From an uncultured Bacteroides sp. (lineage in GTDB: Bacteria; Bacteroidota; Bacteroidia; Bacteroidales; Bacteroidaceae), in assembly GCF_900547205.1 (NCBI RefSeq), contig NZ_URFY01000003.1, forward strand, positions 112,069-176,068: 64,000 nucleotides of DNA, read 5' to 3'. Positions 17,439-26,140 of this stretch are shown here, in pieces (within the stretch, counting starts at the first letter, position 1; the number at the start of each line of letters is the position of its first letter). A program made the position numbers and the translations under genes. The notes below the pieces were generated by a model, which was not told the origin of the DNA, ran no database searches, and saw only the letters and a list, made by a program, of their open reading frames with translations.

Positions 17439-18359
17439 TTATTTGTTCACTCTAAACTTCTCGCAACCGTCTTTCAGGAAACCGACAATCTGTTTGGCAG
17501 CAGCGATACCGGCATTGATATTGGCTTCGGCAGTCTGTGCACCCATCTTCTTCGGAGTTGAGAAATAACGTCCGGCAAACTTCTCTGCAAATTCGGCATT
17601 GGCAGCGGGCATGATATCTGTGATGTACTTAAAGTCTGCACGGTCTTCCATCAACTTGATAAGTTCGGCTTCGTTGATGACTTCCTTACGGGCAGTGTTC
17701 ACCAACATGGCTCCCTTCGGCATCTCTTTCAACAGGGCATAATTGATGGAATTCTTCGTTTCAGCAGTTGCCGGAATATGAAGAGATACTACCTGGCAAG
17801 TCTTATAAAGCTCTTCAGCAGAATCCAACGCTTTCACTCCATCAGCTTCAATCACTTCTTTCGGGCAGAAAGCATCGTAAGCATATACTTCCATTCCGAA
17901 GCCTTTAGCCACACGGGCAACATTGCGCCCCACATTTCCGTAAGCATGAATACCCAACTTCTTACCCATCAATTCTGTGCCTGAAGTTCCGTTGTAGAAA
18001 TTACGAACGGCATATACCATCAAACCAAAAACAAGTTCGGCAACAGCATTCGAGTTCTGTCCCGGAGTATTCATCACACATACGTTGTGAGCGGTAGCAG
18101 CAGCCAAGTCCACATTGTCGTATCCTGCACCTGCACGAACTACAATCTTCAACTCTTTGGCAGCATCGAGCACTTCGGCGTCGATAATATCGCTACGGAT
18201 GATGATGGCATTAGCATCTTTTACAGCATCCAGCAATTGGGCCTTATCTGTATATTTTTCGAGTAAAGCAAGCTCGAATCCGGCTGCTTCTATTTCTTTA
18301 CGGATACCGTCTACAGCAATCTTTGCAAACGGTTTCTCAGTAGCTACAAGTACTTTCAT
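17439..18359 (-). CDS. serA: D-3-phosphoglycerate dehydrogenase, short lysine-type
   Basis: Oxidises 3-phosphoglycerate to phosphohydroxypyruvate, the first step of serine synthesis. At 306 residues it lacks the C-terminal ACT/serine-binding domain, so feedback inhibition by serine is not expected. The NAD fold has a modified motif HAYGNVGRNVARV near residue 139, and R224 in NTAR is present. The usual catalytic His of the HxGA motif is replaced by K271 (PKKMGAQT), and the usual EEEP acidic motif is absent. This agrees with the lysine-type class described for Entamoeba and Bacteroidales. It follows serC, separated by a 146-nt repeat-filled gap. Confidence 0.93.
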   Translation of the reverse strand: MKVLVATEKPFAKIAVDGIRKEIEAAGFELALLEKYTDKAQLLDAVKDANAIIIRSDIIDAEVLDAAKELKIVVRAGAGYDNVDLAAATAHNVCVMNTPGQNSNAVAELVFGLMVYAVRNFYNGTSGTELMGKKLGIHAYGNVGRNVARVAKGFGMEVYAYDAFCPKEVIEADGVKALDSAEELYKTCQVVSLHIPATAETKNSINYALLKEMPKGAMLVNTARKEVINEAELIKLMEDRADFKYITDIMPAANAEFAEKFAGRYFSTPKKMGAQTAEANINAGIAAAKQIVGFLKDGCEKFRVNK

Positions 18360-18384
18360 AATCTAATTCTATTTTAAAAGAGAA

Positions 18385-18497
18385 TCACCACAGAATAACA
18401 CAGAGTTTCACGGAGTTTTTATTCTTAAATACACAGTTAGCAATATACTAATGAACTCATTAAGAACTCTGTGAAACCCAGTGTTACTCTGCGGTGA
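18385..18497. repeat. Inverted repeat of the TCACCACAGAG family
   Basis: Two 36-nt arms (18385-18420 and 18462-18497) are complementary at 30 of 36 positions by eye. They occupy most of the serC-serA gap, and a related single arm sits at 7283-7319. This looks like a dispersed palindromic, MITE- or REP-like element inside an operon. Confidence 0.75.
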
Positions 18498-18505
18498 AAA
18501 TATTA

Positions 18506-19573
18506 TTAATGCAATTTCTCAAATTCCTGCATACAGTCAATCAAGGCTTGTACGCTTTCTTTCGGCATAGCATTGTAGCAAGAAGCGCGGAAGCCACCCA
18601 CTGAGCGGTGTCCCTTGATTCCTACCATACCTCTTTCCGTAGCAAACTTCATGAAGTCGGCTTCAAGGTCTTTGTATTCGGGAGCCATCACAAAACAGAT
18701 GTTCATGCGCGAACGGTCTTCAGCGGCAGCTGTGCCAACGAACATTTTATTGCGGTCAATTTCTGCATACAGCATATCAGCCTTTTCGATAGCACGGCGT
18801 TCCATCTCTTTCACACCACCCTGAGCCTTAATCCAACGCAGATTCAACATTGCAGAATAGATAGGCACTACCGGAGGAGTATTGAACATAGATCCATTAT
18901 CAATATGTGTCTGATAATTCAGCATCGACGGGATGTAACGGGAAACTTTACCCACTGCGTCATTCTTCACAATAACGAATGTAACGCCCGCAGGAGCCAG
19001 ATTCTTCTGTGCACCACCATAGATACAGATATATTTGGAAACGTCGATTGGACGTGAGAAAATATCGGATGACATATCGGCAATCATAGGAACGGGAGAA
19101 TCGAGGTCTTCTTTCAATTCCGTACCATAGATAGTGTTATTGGTCGTGATATGGAAATAATCCGCATCGGTAGGGATTGTGTAATCTTTAGGTATATAAG
19201 AATAGGTAGCTTCAGCAGAAGAGGCAACCTCTACAACTTCACCAAATCCCTTAGCTTCTTTCATTGCTTTCTTTGCCCATACACCTGTATTCAGATAAGC
19301 AGCCTTTTTCTCCAGAAAGTTATAAGGAATCATACAGAACTCCAGACTAGCACCTCCACCCAGGAACAACACCGAATAACCTTCGGGGATATTGAGTAAT
19401 TCTTTGAATAATGCCACTGCCTCGTCAACCACAGGTTGGAAGTCTTTGGCACGGTGACTGATTTCCATTATAGAAAGACCAGAGCCGTTGAAATCTAAGA
19501 TAGCCTTCGCTGTATCCTCAATCACCTCACGCGGAAGAATGGAAGGTCCTGCATTGAAATTATGCTTTTTCAT
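18506..19573 (-). CDS. serC: Phosphoserine aminotransferase
   Basis: A PLP enzyme converting phosphohydroxypyruvate to phosphoserine, also used in pyridoxal phosphate synthesis. The 355 residues begin MKKHNFNAGPSILP, the hallmark NAGP(S/A)xLP start, and contain the cofactor-binding GGGASLEF near 72 and the Schiff-base K190 in GGAQKNLAPAG. The C-terminus holds KGHRSVGGFRASCYNA, which contributes phosphate-binding Arg and His. It is upstream of serA in the same orientation, giving a serC-serA pair; the third enzyme, SerB, is not in the window. Confidence 0.96.
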   Translation of the reverse strand: MKKHNFNAGPSILPREVIEDTAKAILDFNGSGLSIMEISHRAKDFQPVVDEAVALFKELLNIPEGYSVLFLGGGASLEFCMIPYNFLEKKAAYLNTGVWAKKAMKEAKGFGEVVEVASSAEATYSYIPKDYTIPTDADYFHITTNNTIYGTELKEDLDSPVPMIADMSSDIFSRPIDVSKYICIYGGAQKNLAPAGVTFVIVKNDAVGKVSRYIPSMLNYQTHIDNGSMFNTPPVVPIYSAMLNLRWIKAQGGVKEMERRAIEKADMLYAEIDRNKMFVGTAAAEDRSRMNICFVMAPEYKDLEADFMKFATERGMVGIKGHRSVGGFRASCYNAMPKESVQALIDCMQEFEKLH

Positions 19574-19852
19574 TTGAAGTTTGTTTTTGGTTTAACAATT
19601 TCGTTACTTTATGTCTTTCGACTTTGCGAATTTACGAATTTATTTCCTACACACAAATCTTTCCTTATAAAATAACTGCTTTATAGCATATTTTCCTTAC
19701 TTTTTATTGGTTTATACAAGATATATACACCATTTTGTTATCTATACATATCAAGTAGGGGATAAAAGTAGAAAATAAAACTTCAAAAGAAGCGCCTGTA
19801 ATAAAGTGTAAGTAAAATGAGCGAGAAACGCATAAATATTAATATTTCCCCT

Positions 19853-21187
19853 CTATTTTGCTTCTTCAATGATGGTTTTCATGCCTTTTATCTTCTCCCC
19901 TTGAATCAAGTTCAGGAGTTGGTTTACCTTGGCTCTGCTGACTGCCACAAAAGCATAATGTTCTTTCACGTCAATCGCTCCCACGTCTTCGCGGGTAAGA
20001 TTACCTTTCTTATATAGGAATCCGGCAATATCCATTCTGCTCAGTTTTTCCTTCTTTCCCTTACCTATATATATAGTAGCCCAAAGTGACTTTGGAGGAC
20101 GGGGAGGATTTTCGGGCAACTCTACCATTTCCATCTCTTCCGAAATGTATGCGGGTAGTTTCTCTTCGGCATTAAGAATGAGATAAGATGTACCCGTGGC
20201 ATCCCACCGCGCTGTACGTCCGTTGCGATGCGTAAAGGCTTCTTCGTTCACAGGAAGGTGATAATGGATGATATGCTCAATCTCCGGGATGTCCAAGCCA
20301 CGAGCGGCCAGGTCGGTAGAAATGAGCACATGGCAACTGCCGTTACGGAACTTATACAAAGCACGTTCACGATCCGGTTGTTCCATCCCGCCATGAAAGC
20401 GTTCAGCTATCAGTTTCTTATCTGCCAACAGTTTATGTACGCGGTCAACCGCATCCCGATGATTGCAAAAGACGATGCTCGAACTGCTGCCCAACGTACA
20501 AAGCAGTTTATATAATGTATCAACTTTGTCTTTCGCAGGCGAGAGTACTTTCTTTAGTGTAAGGCGGGTATCTTCTTCTTCGGAAGCTTCTGAAAGGAAA
20601 TTCAATTTAACCGTTCGGTTCATTCCCGTAAACTGTGGAATTTCATCGGCATCGGTAGCCGATAGCAGCATACGTTTCTTCAATCCCGTCAATTGAGTGA
20701 TTATCTCCATCATCTCATCATGAAAGCCGAACTCGAGTGATTTGTCAAATTCGTCAATGATTAGTGTCTCGATGGTTTCGGAATTGAAATTCCCTTTCGA
20801 CAGGTGGTCGGTGATACGTCCCGGAGTACCGATGATGATAGCAGGATGATTGCCAAGTATGCTTTTCTTTTCTTCTGCAATAGGATGTCCGCCGTAGCAA
20901 CAACAGGTTTTCCAAAGAGTGCCCATAGCTTTGAACACGGAATCTATTTGTAAAGCCAGCTCACGCGAGGGAACCAGAATCAATACCTGCACATTACCTT
21001 CATCCGGTTTCAGTGTGAGTAGTAAAGGCAAAAGATATGCTAACGTCTTGCCCGAACCTGTGGGCGATAAAAGGATTACGTCTTTTTCTCCGGTAGCTTC
21101 CCGTAGCGATGCTTCCTGCATCGGATTCAGCGACTCAATCTTCAAATTGCGAAGAGCCGACTGTATTATTTCGTTTTTCTCTAACAT
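19853..21187 (-). CDS. DbpA-like ATP-dependent RNA helicase (DEFD variant)
   Basis: A 444-residue superfamily 2 helicase. It has a Q-type motif (NPMQEAS), motif I SPTGSGKT at residues 41-48, motif II as DEFD rather than DEAD, motif III SAT, HRNGRTARWD as motif VI and, at residues ~370-440, a DbpA-type RNA-binding domain (YIGKGKKEKLSRMDIAGFL, VSRAKVNQLLNLI). DbpA in E. coli acts on the 23S rRNA hairpin 92 during large-subunit assembly; a similar role is likely. The ATG at 21187 is preferred to 21238 and lies 5 nt from a TATCTTTG box. Confidence 0.87.
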   Translation of the reverse strand: MLEKNEIIQSALRNLKIESLNPMQEASLREATGEKDVILLSPTGSGKTLAYLLPLLLTLKPDEGNVQVLILVPSRELALQIDSVFKAMGTLWKTCCCYGGHPIAEEKKSILGNHPAIIIGTPGRITDHLSKGNFNSETIETLIIDEFDKSLEFGFHDEMMEIITQLTGLKKRMLLSATDADEIPQFTGMNRTVKLNFLSEASEEEDTRLTLKKVLSPAKDKVDTLYKLLCTLGSSSSIVFCNHRDAVDRVHKLLADKKLIAERFHGGMEQPDRERALYKFRNGSCHVLISTDLAARGLDIPEIEHIIHYHLPVNEEAFTHRNGRTARWDATGTSYLILNAEEKLPAYISEEMEMVELPENPPRPPKSLWATIYIGKGKKEKLSRMDIAGFLYKKGNLTREDVGAIDVKEHYAFVAVSRAKVNQLLNLIQGEKIKGMKTIIEEAK

Positions 21188-21192
21188 GGGGA

Positions 21193-21200
21193 CAAAGATA
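21193..21200 (-). promoter_or_regulatory. -7 box for the DbpA-like gene
   Basis: TATCTTTG on the minus strand; five bases (tcccc) before the ATG. Confidence 0.55.
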
Positions 21201-21234
21201 CAAAAAGGATGAGAGTGTGAAGCTATAAAGCGGC

Positions 21235-21414
21235 TCAAACTTTGGCCATACCAGTTAATATGTAACTGCCTTTCAACTCATGTTCTTTCATATAGTTGGT
21301 GACTTCCACCCGGCAAGCCTTCATCAGAGCATATCCCGTTAAACTTGCATCCATTGCTTTGATAAACGAATATTCTGTATCGTTGTGAATAAAAGATATA
21401 CGATGATAATCCAT
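21235..21414 (-). CDS. Unrecognised 59-residue protein
   Basis: A short open frame starting MDYHRISFIHNDTEYSFIKA and ending with LKGSYILTGMAKV. I do not recognise a family. Support for a real gene: it has a -7 box TATATTTG (21441-21448) 26 nt upstream, a natural amino-acid composition without stop-avoiding bias, and it fills an otherwise empty gap between the nqr terminator and the DbpA-like helicase (48 nt to that start). It is soluble-looking, with one Cys and no signal peptide. It could be a small regulator or a component of the neighbouring transcript. Confidence 0.5.
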   Translation of the reverse strand: MDYHRISFIHNDTEYSFIKAMDASLTGYALMKACRVEVTNYMKEHELKGSYILTGMAKV

Positions 21415-21440
21415 AAGTATAATGATATATAATTCGATGT

Positions 21441-21448
21441 CAAATATA
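21441..21448 (-). promoter_or_regulatory. -7 box for the 59-residue gene
   Basis: TATATTTG on the minus strand, 26 nt before the ATG at 21414. Confidence 0.5.
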
Positions 21449-21545
21449 CGAAATTAATAAATAGTAGCGATTAAAATGTAGAATAATATTCAGAACTGAC
21501 ACGAAAAACATCAATCAGATACCAGAAAGACACATAAAAAAAGAA

Positions 21546-21584
21546 GGGAAATCAGAAAAGCATTTTCCGCTTTTCCGATTTCCC
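21546..21584 (-). terminator. Terminator of the nqr operon
   Basis: The arms GGGAAATCAGAAAAGC and GCTTTTCCGATTTCCC pair almost perfectly. On the minus strand the stem is followed by CTTCTTTTTTT. It lies 35 nt after the nqrF stop. Confidence 0.8.
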
Positions 21585-21618
21585 GTCCTATCTCTCTTTT
21601 GTGTAACTATACCGAAGA

Positions 21619-22893
21619 TTATCCTCCGAAGTTGTCGAACATCAAGTTCTGAGCCGGAACGCCAAGGTCGTCGAGCATCTTCTCAACAGCTTTCGACATC
21701 GGGCCGGGACCACACATATAGTATTCAATATCTTCAGGAGCTTCGTGATTCTTCAGATATGTTTCATAAATCACATTATGAACAAAGCCCGGAGTATACT
21801 TCACGCCGGCAGCATCAGCAGCAGGATCCGGACGGTCGAGTGCCAGATGGAAGCTGAAGTTCGGGAAGTCTTTTTCAATTTGCAGGAAGTCTTCCAGATA
21901 GAATACTTCGTTCAGCGCACGTGCACCGTAGAAGTAAGACATCTTGCGGTCGGTTGTATGCAGTGTCTTCGTCATGTGCATGATTTGTGCACGCAACGGA
22001 GCCATACCGGCGCCACCGCCAACCCACATCATTTCTTTCTTAGAATCGAAAATCGGATGGAAGTCTCCGTAAGGACCGCTCATGATAACCTTGTCACCCG
22101 GTTTCAGGGTAAAGATATAAGAAGAAGCGATACCGGCAGGAACATCCATGAATCCCGGACCCTGATCTTTCGGCTTGAACGGCGGAGTAGCGATACGTAC
22201 CGTCAACATGATGCGGTCGCCCTCAGCAGGATAGTTGGCCATAGAGTAAGCACGGATGGTTTCTTCTTCGTTCTTACATTTCAGTCCCATCAAGCCGAAT
22301 TTCTCCCATGCAGGCAGATATTCGTCACCGATCAGGCTCTTATCGATGTCCTTGTTATAATCCATTGAGTATTTAGGAATCTTGATCTGCGCGTATGAAC
22401 CCGGCACGAAGTCCATGTGCTCGCCCGGAGGCAAGGCAACGATAAACTCTTTGATAAACGTAGCCACGTTCTTGTTGGAGATCACTTCGCACTCCCACTC
22501 TCTTACACCGAGAACGGACTCGTCGATCTTGATAGCCATATCACTTTTCACTTTCACCTGACAGCCTAGACGCCAGTGGTTCTGTATCTGTTTGCGGCTG
22601 AAGTGAGGTACTTCAGAAGGCAGGATTTCGCCACCTCCTTCGATTACCTGGCATTTGCACTGACCGCAAGAACCCTTACCACCACAAGCGGATGACAGGA
22701 AAATCCCGTTGACGGACAGCGTATTCAGCAATGTAGAACCGGAAGCCACTTCCAATTCCTTTTCGCCGTTGATTGTCAGTTTCACGTCTCCCGATGGTAC
22801 CAGGAAATTCTTGGCAACCAGCAAGATAACAACAAGCAGCAGAATAACCACAAGGAATACCCCAATGCTCGCTAATATTAAATTCATATCCAT
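21619..22893 (-). CDS. nqrF: Na+-translocating NADH:quinone reductase subunit F
   Basis: The NADH-oxidising subunit of the sodium-pumping Na+-NQR. The start MDMNLILASIG (22893) gives the expected N-terminal membrane anchor, then a [2Fe-2S] ferredoxin domain with cysteines in SACGGKGSCGQCKCQV and a fourth in RLGCQV, followed by an FAD domain (RAYSMANYP) and an NADH domain (GGGAGMAPLRAQIMH; YMCGPGPM). The C-terminal MFDNFGG is typical. It is the last gene of nqrABCDEF and is co-linear with nqrE. Together with the upstream subunits it would provide a sodium motive force in anaerobic respiration-like electron flow. Confidence 0.96.
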   Translation of the reverse strand: MDMNLILASIGVFLVVILLLVVILLVAKNFLVPSGDVKLTINGEKELEVASGSTLLNTLSVNGIFLSSACGGKGSCGQCKCQVIEGGGEILPSEVPHFSRKQIQNHWRLGCQVKVKSDMAIKIDESVLGVREWECEVISNKNVATFIKEFIVALPPGEHMDFVPGSYAQIKIPKYSMDYNKDIDKSLIGDEYLPAWEKFGLMGLKCKNEEETIRAYSMANYPAEGDRIMLTVRIATPPFKPKDQGPGFMDVPAGIASSYIFTLKPGDKVIMSGPYGDFHPIFDSKKEMMWVGGGAGMAPLRAQIMHMTKTLHTTDRKMSYFYGARALNEVFYLEDFLQIEKDFPNFSFHLALDRPDPAADAAGVKYTPGFVHNVIYETYLKNHEAPEDIEYYMCGPGPMSKAVEKMLDDLGVPAQNLMFDNFGG

Positions 22894-22910
22894 TGTCTTA
22901 TTCCTTTCTT

Positions 22911-23537
22911 TTAGATGTTCAAACCAGAGAAACACATAAATGCGATGGCCATCAGACCTACTGTGATGAATGTGATGCCCAAGCCTTTCAGCGGAGCAGG
23001 TACATCGGAGTAAGCCATCTTCTCACGGATAGCAGCCAGACCTACGATAGCCAGCAACCAACCGATACCCGAACCGAGTGCATAAGAGATAGCATCCCAG
23101 ATGTCACCGATGTATTTCGGATCGCTCGGACCGACGTTGATGCGCTGTTGCATGAACAGAGAAGCACCCATGATGGCACAGTTAACGGCAATCAGCGGCA
23201 GGAAGATACCCAGAGAAGCATACAGCGAAGGGCTGAAACGCTCTACTACCATCTCCACCAACTGCACGATACCGGCAATTACGGCAATGAAAAGAATAAA
23301 ACTCAGGAAGCTAAGGTCTACGCCTTCGATGATAGCGTTGGCAGCCAAGACCTTTGTCTGCAATAAATAGTTGACGGGAAGCGTCACCAGCAACACGAAA
23401 GTCACGGCGATACCCAGTCCTACGGCAGTCTTCACGTTCTTCGAAACAGCCAGGTATGAACACATACCCAGGAAGAAAGCGAATATCATGTTGTCCACAA
23501 AGATGGAGCGGACGAATAAACTTAATAAATGTTCCAT
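22911..23537 (-). CDS. nqrE: Na+-NQR subunit E
   Basis: An integral-membrane subunit of 208 residues with six predicted helices, beginning MEHLLSLFVRSIFVDNMIFAF and containing LGMCSYLAVSKNVKTAVGLG and NCAIMGASLFM. Subunits D and E form antiparallel halves around an iron centre, with conserved Cys in the CSYL and NCAIMG segments visible here. It follows nqrD by 23 nt and precedes nqrF by 17 nt. Confidence 0.96.
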   Translation of the reverse strand: MEHLLSLFVRSIFVDNMIFAFFLGMCSYLAVSKNVKTAVGLGIAVTFVLLVTLPVNYLLQTKVLAANAIIEGVDLSFLSFILFIAVIAGIVQLVEMVVERFSPSLYASLGIFLPLIAVNCAIMGASLFMQQRINVGPSDPKYIGDIWDAISYALGSGIGWLLAIVGLAAIREKMAYSDVPAPLKGLGITFITVGLMAIAFMCFSGLNI

Positions 23538-23560
23538 ATCTTCAATTAAGAATTAAGAAT

Positions 23561-24202
23561 TTAATTACTTTCTTCTTGCAGTTCTTTGTGACGTGCACGT
23601 TGATACCAGATGATACAAGCTACGATAATCAGCGCCATAGGCGGCATCAGCATCAGACCGTTGTTTACGTATCCTATCTTTTGGATAGGTTCGTAGTTCA
23701 AGATATTGAAGCCCAGCAGCGTTCCCGAACCCAACAGTTCGCGGAAGAAAGCTACAATCACCAGAATCTTGGCATATCCCAAACCATTACCTACACCGTC
23801 GAGGAACGACTCCCACGGACCGTTCTGCATGGCAAATGCTTCCAGACGTCCCATCAGGATACAGTTGGTAATAATCAGACCTACATATACGGAAAGCTGA
23901 ACACTTACGTCGTAAGCAAACGCTTTCAGGATTTCACTTACGATAGTAACCAAGGCGGCTACCACTACCAACTGTACGATGATACGTATGCGGTTAGGAA
24001 TGGTCTTGCGCAACAATGAAATTACTACGTTTGAGAATGCCGTAATCACCGTTACCGAAAGACCCATCACAATAGCAGGCTCCAGCTTGGCTGTAACGGC
24101 AAGTGCAGAACAGATACCGAGCACCTGTACGGTTACCGGATTATCAATTCCCAACGGAGCAGAGAATACTTCTTTATTTCTCTTTGAAAACAATTGTCCC
24201 AT
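23561..24202 (-). CDS. nqrD: Na+-NQR subunit D
   Basis: A 213-residue integral-membrane subunit paralogous to NqrE. Family features are the segments DNPVTVQVLGICSALAVT and GLIITNCILMGRLEAFA, with cysteines in ICSA and TNCILMG that match the iron-site positions of the D/E pair. The C-terminal tail is charged and cytoplasmic. It sits between nqrC (22-nt gap) and nqrE in the standard operon order. Confidence 0.96.
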   Translation of the reverse strand: MGQLFSKRNKEVFSAPLGIDNPVTVQVLGICSALAVTAKLEPAIVMGLSVTVITAFSNVVISLLRKTIPNRIRIIVQLVVVAALVTIVSEILKAFAYDVSVQLSVYVGLIITNCILMGRLEAFAMQNGPWESFLDGVGNGLGYAKILVIVAFFRELLGSGTLLGFNILNYEPIQKIGYVNNGLMLMPPMALIIVACIIWYQRARHKELQEESN

Positions 24203-24223
24203 ATTCTTTAAATCTCCTCCTTA

Positions 24224-24898
24224 TTATTTAGTTAAAAAACTCATGTAACTACTCAGGCAATCCTTCAGCATATTGTCCACACCTACCGAAGTGATTGTAC
24301 CACCGGAGATACCGTCCACCTGATATTCAGGCTTCTCCACTTTGCCGTGTTTCACCACGCTCAAAGCAACCGTTCCGTTCTCCAATGTCTTCTTGCCTGC
24401 AAATTCTTGTTGAAACCAGTCGGTAGCGATTTCAGCACCCAGACCCGGAGTTTCACTTGCGTGAGAGAAGTAAGTACCATACACGGTATCCTTATCTTCG
24501 TTCAATGCAATATATCCCCAGATAGAGCCCCAAAGTCCGGCACCGTACACAGGAATCACATATTTGGTCTGACCGTCGATGTCGGCCACAAATACGTGCA
24601 GACGTTGTTGTTCTTTTGCTTCTTTCTCGTAGTTGGTAGCAAAGTCGCCAGTGTTTTCAGCGAGCGTACCGTCTACGTTCATCAGCATATCACCTTTAAT
24701 ATATTTATTATATTCAGCATCCGCATCTTCCACGTTCTTGATGTTCAAAGCGGCAAGAATTTGCTTCTTAGTGTCCAACTGTACATTCTTATCTTGTGTA
24801 GATTTCAACGAAGAACTAACGAATGCCAGCAGGAATGCTACGATAATAACCATTACCGAAGCATAAATGATAGTATAACTATTACTATTCGTATTCAT
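24224..24898 (-). CDS. nqrC: Na+-NQR subunit C
   Basis: A periplasm-facing subunit of 224 residues with one N-terminal membrane helix (about 8-30) and an FMN-binding domain. The covalent FMN site is the SGxT motif SGGTIT at residues 198-203, so T201 is the expected attachment residue; most homologues have SGAT, and the Gly for Ala change is minor. A flavin transferase (ApbE) would be needed for modification and is not in the window. Confidence 0.95.
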   Translation of the reverse strand: MNTNSNSYTIIYASVMVIIVAFLLAFVSSSLKSTQDKNVQLDTKKQILAALNIKNVEDADAEYNKYIKGDMLMNVDGTLAENTGDFATNYEKEAKEQQRLHVFVADIDGQTKYVIPVYGAGLWGSIWGYIALNEDKDTVYGTYFSHASETPGLGAEIATDWFQQEFAGKKTLENGTVALSVVKHGKVEKPEYQVDGISGGTITSVGVDNMLKDCLSSYMSFLTK

Positions 24899-24912
24899 TT
24901 TCTTTCGGTATT

Positions 24913-26085
24913 TTATAGGTTAGACTTGATTGCGCGTTTTTCGCGACGGCTGATGTTACCCTGCACTATACAGTAGTCAATCAGTGGGGCGAAAATATTC
25001 ATAAGCAGGATGGCGAGCATCATGCCCTCGGGATAACCGGGGTTAAGCACGCGGATAATGATAGCCATCACACCGATTAGGAATCCGAAGATGTATTTAC
25101 CTTTTTCGGTGCGGGCGGAAGTCACAGGGTCGGTAGCCATGAACACGGCACCGAAACAGAAACCACCGAGCACGAGGTGTTCGTACCAAGGCATCTGCGC
25201 CATTCCGTTGCCTTCAATGCCTACTGCATTGAACACCCAAGCCATGAATGCACCACCGACGAATACAGAAATCATTGTCTTCCAGCTGGCAACGCCTGTC
25301 CACAGAAGGATAACGGCACCAATCAGGATGGCGATTACACTTGTTTCACCGATAGATCCCGGGATGAGTCCCGTCACCATATCCATGCTGAAAGCAGGAG
25401 CGGCGCCAGTGGTAGCGGCAACTCCCAGCGGAGTGGCAACTGTCAGTCCGTCCACTGCCTGACCCAAGCCGAAGATGCTGTCGCCCGATACCCAAACGGC
25501 ATCACCGGACATCTTGGTAGGATAAGCAAAGAATAGGAATGCGCGGGTAATCAACGCTACGTTGAAGATGTTCATACCCGTACCACCGAATACCTCTTTG
25601 GCGAAGATTACGGAGAATGCGGTAGCTACGGCAAGAATCCACAGCGGACAGTCCACCGGAACAATCATCGGGATCAGGATACCCGAAACGAGGAATCCTT
25701 CCTGGATCTCTTCCTTCTTCCATTGAGCTACGACGAACTCGATGCCCAGACCTACGATGTAGGAAACGATGATTTTGGGCAGTACAGCCAGGAATCCGTA
25801 AGCGAACATTTCAATAAAGCTACCTGCTGCACCCGTATGAGTGAAATGCTGGTAACCAACGTTGTACATACCGAACAGCAATGCCGGTACTAACGAAATA
25901 ACCACAATCGACATGATGCGTTTGCTATCGATTGCGTCGTGTATGTGCGTTCCCGTTTTCGCGGTAGTGTTGGGCACGAACAGGAATGTTTCGAAGCCGT
26001 CGAACACCGACCGGAATGCGTGGAATTTGCCGCCCTCTTCGAAGTTCGGCTTTATCTTATCGAGATAATTTCTTAACGCTTTCAT
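24913..26085 (-). CDS. nqrB: Na+-NQR subunit B
   Basis: A 390-residue membrane subunit that carries a covalent FMN and contributes to the sodium path. The start MKALRNYLDKIKPNFEEGG is typical. The likely FMN site is the segment DGLTVATPLG, and the RnfD/NqrB signatures KEVFGGTGMNIFNVALITRA and GGFCFGAVFMATDPVTSA are present. It is the second gene of the operon, 55 nt after nqrA. Confidence 0.96.
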   Translation of the reverse strand: MKALRNYLDKIKPNFEEGGKFHAFRSVFDGFETFLFVPNTTAKTGTHIHDAIDSKRIMSIVVISLVPALLFGMYNVGYQHFTHTGAAGSFIEMFAYGFLAVLPKIIVSYIVGLGIEFVVAQWKKEEIQEGFLVSGILIPMIVPVDCPLWILAVATAFSVIFAKEVFGGTGMNIFNVALITRAFLFFAYPTKMSGDAVWVSGDSIFGLGQAVDGLTVATPLGVAATTGAAPAFSMDMVTGLIPGSIGETSVIAILIGAVILLWTGVASWKTMISVFVGGAFMAWVFNAVGIEGNGMAQMPWYEHLVLGGFCFGAVFMATDPVTSARTEKGKYIFGFLIGVMAIIIRVLNPGYPEGMMLAILLMNIFAPLIDYCIVQGNISRREKRAIKSNL

Positions 26086-26140
26086 TAATATATTTACTAT
26101 TTTACGATTTACAATTTACGATTTGCCATGCGGGCATTGG

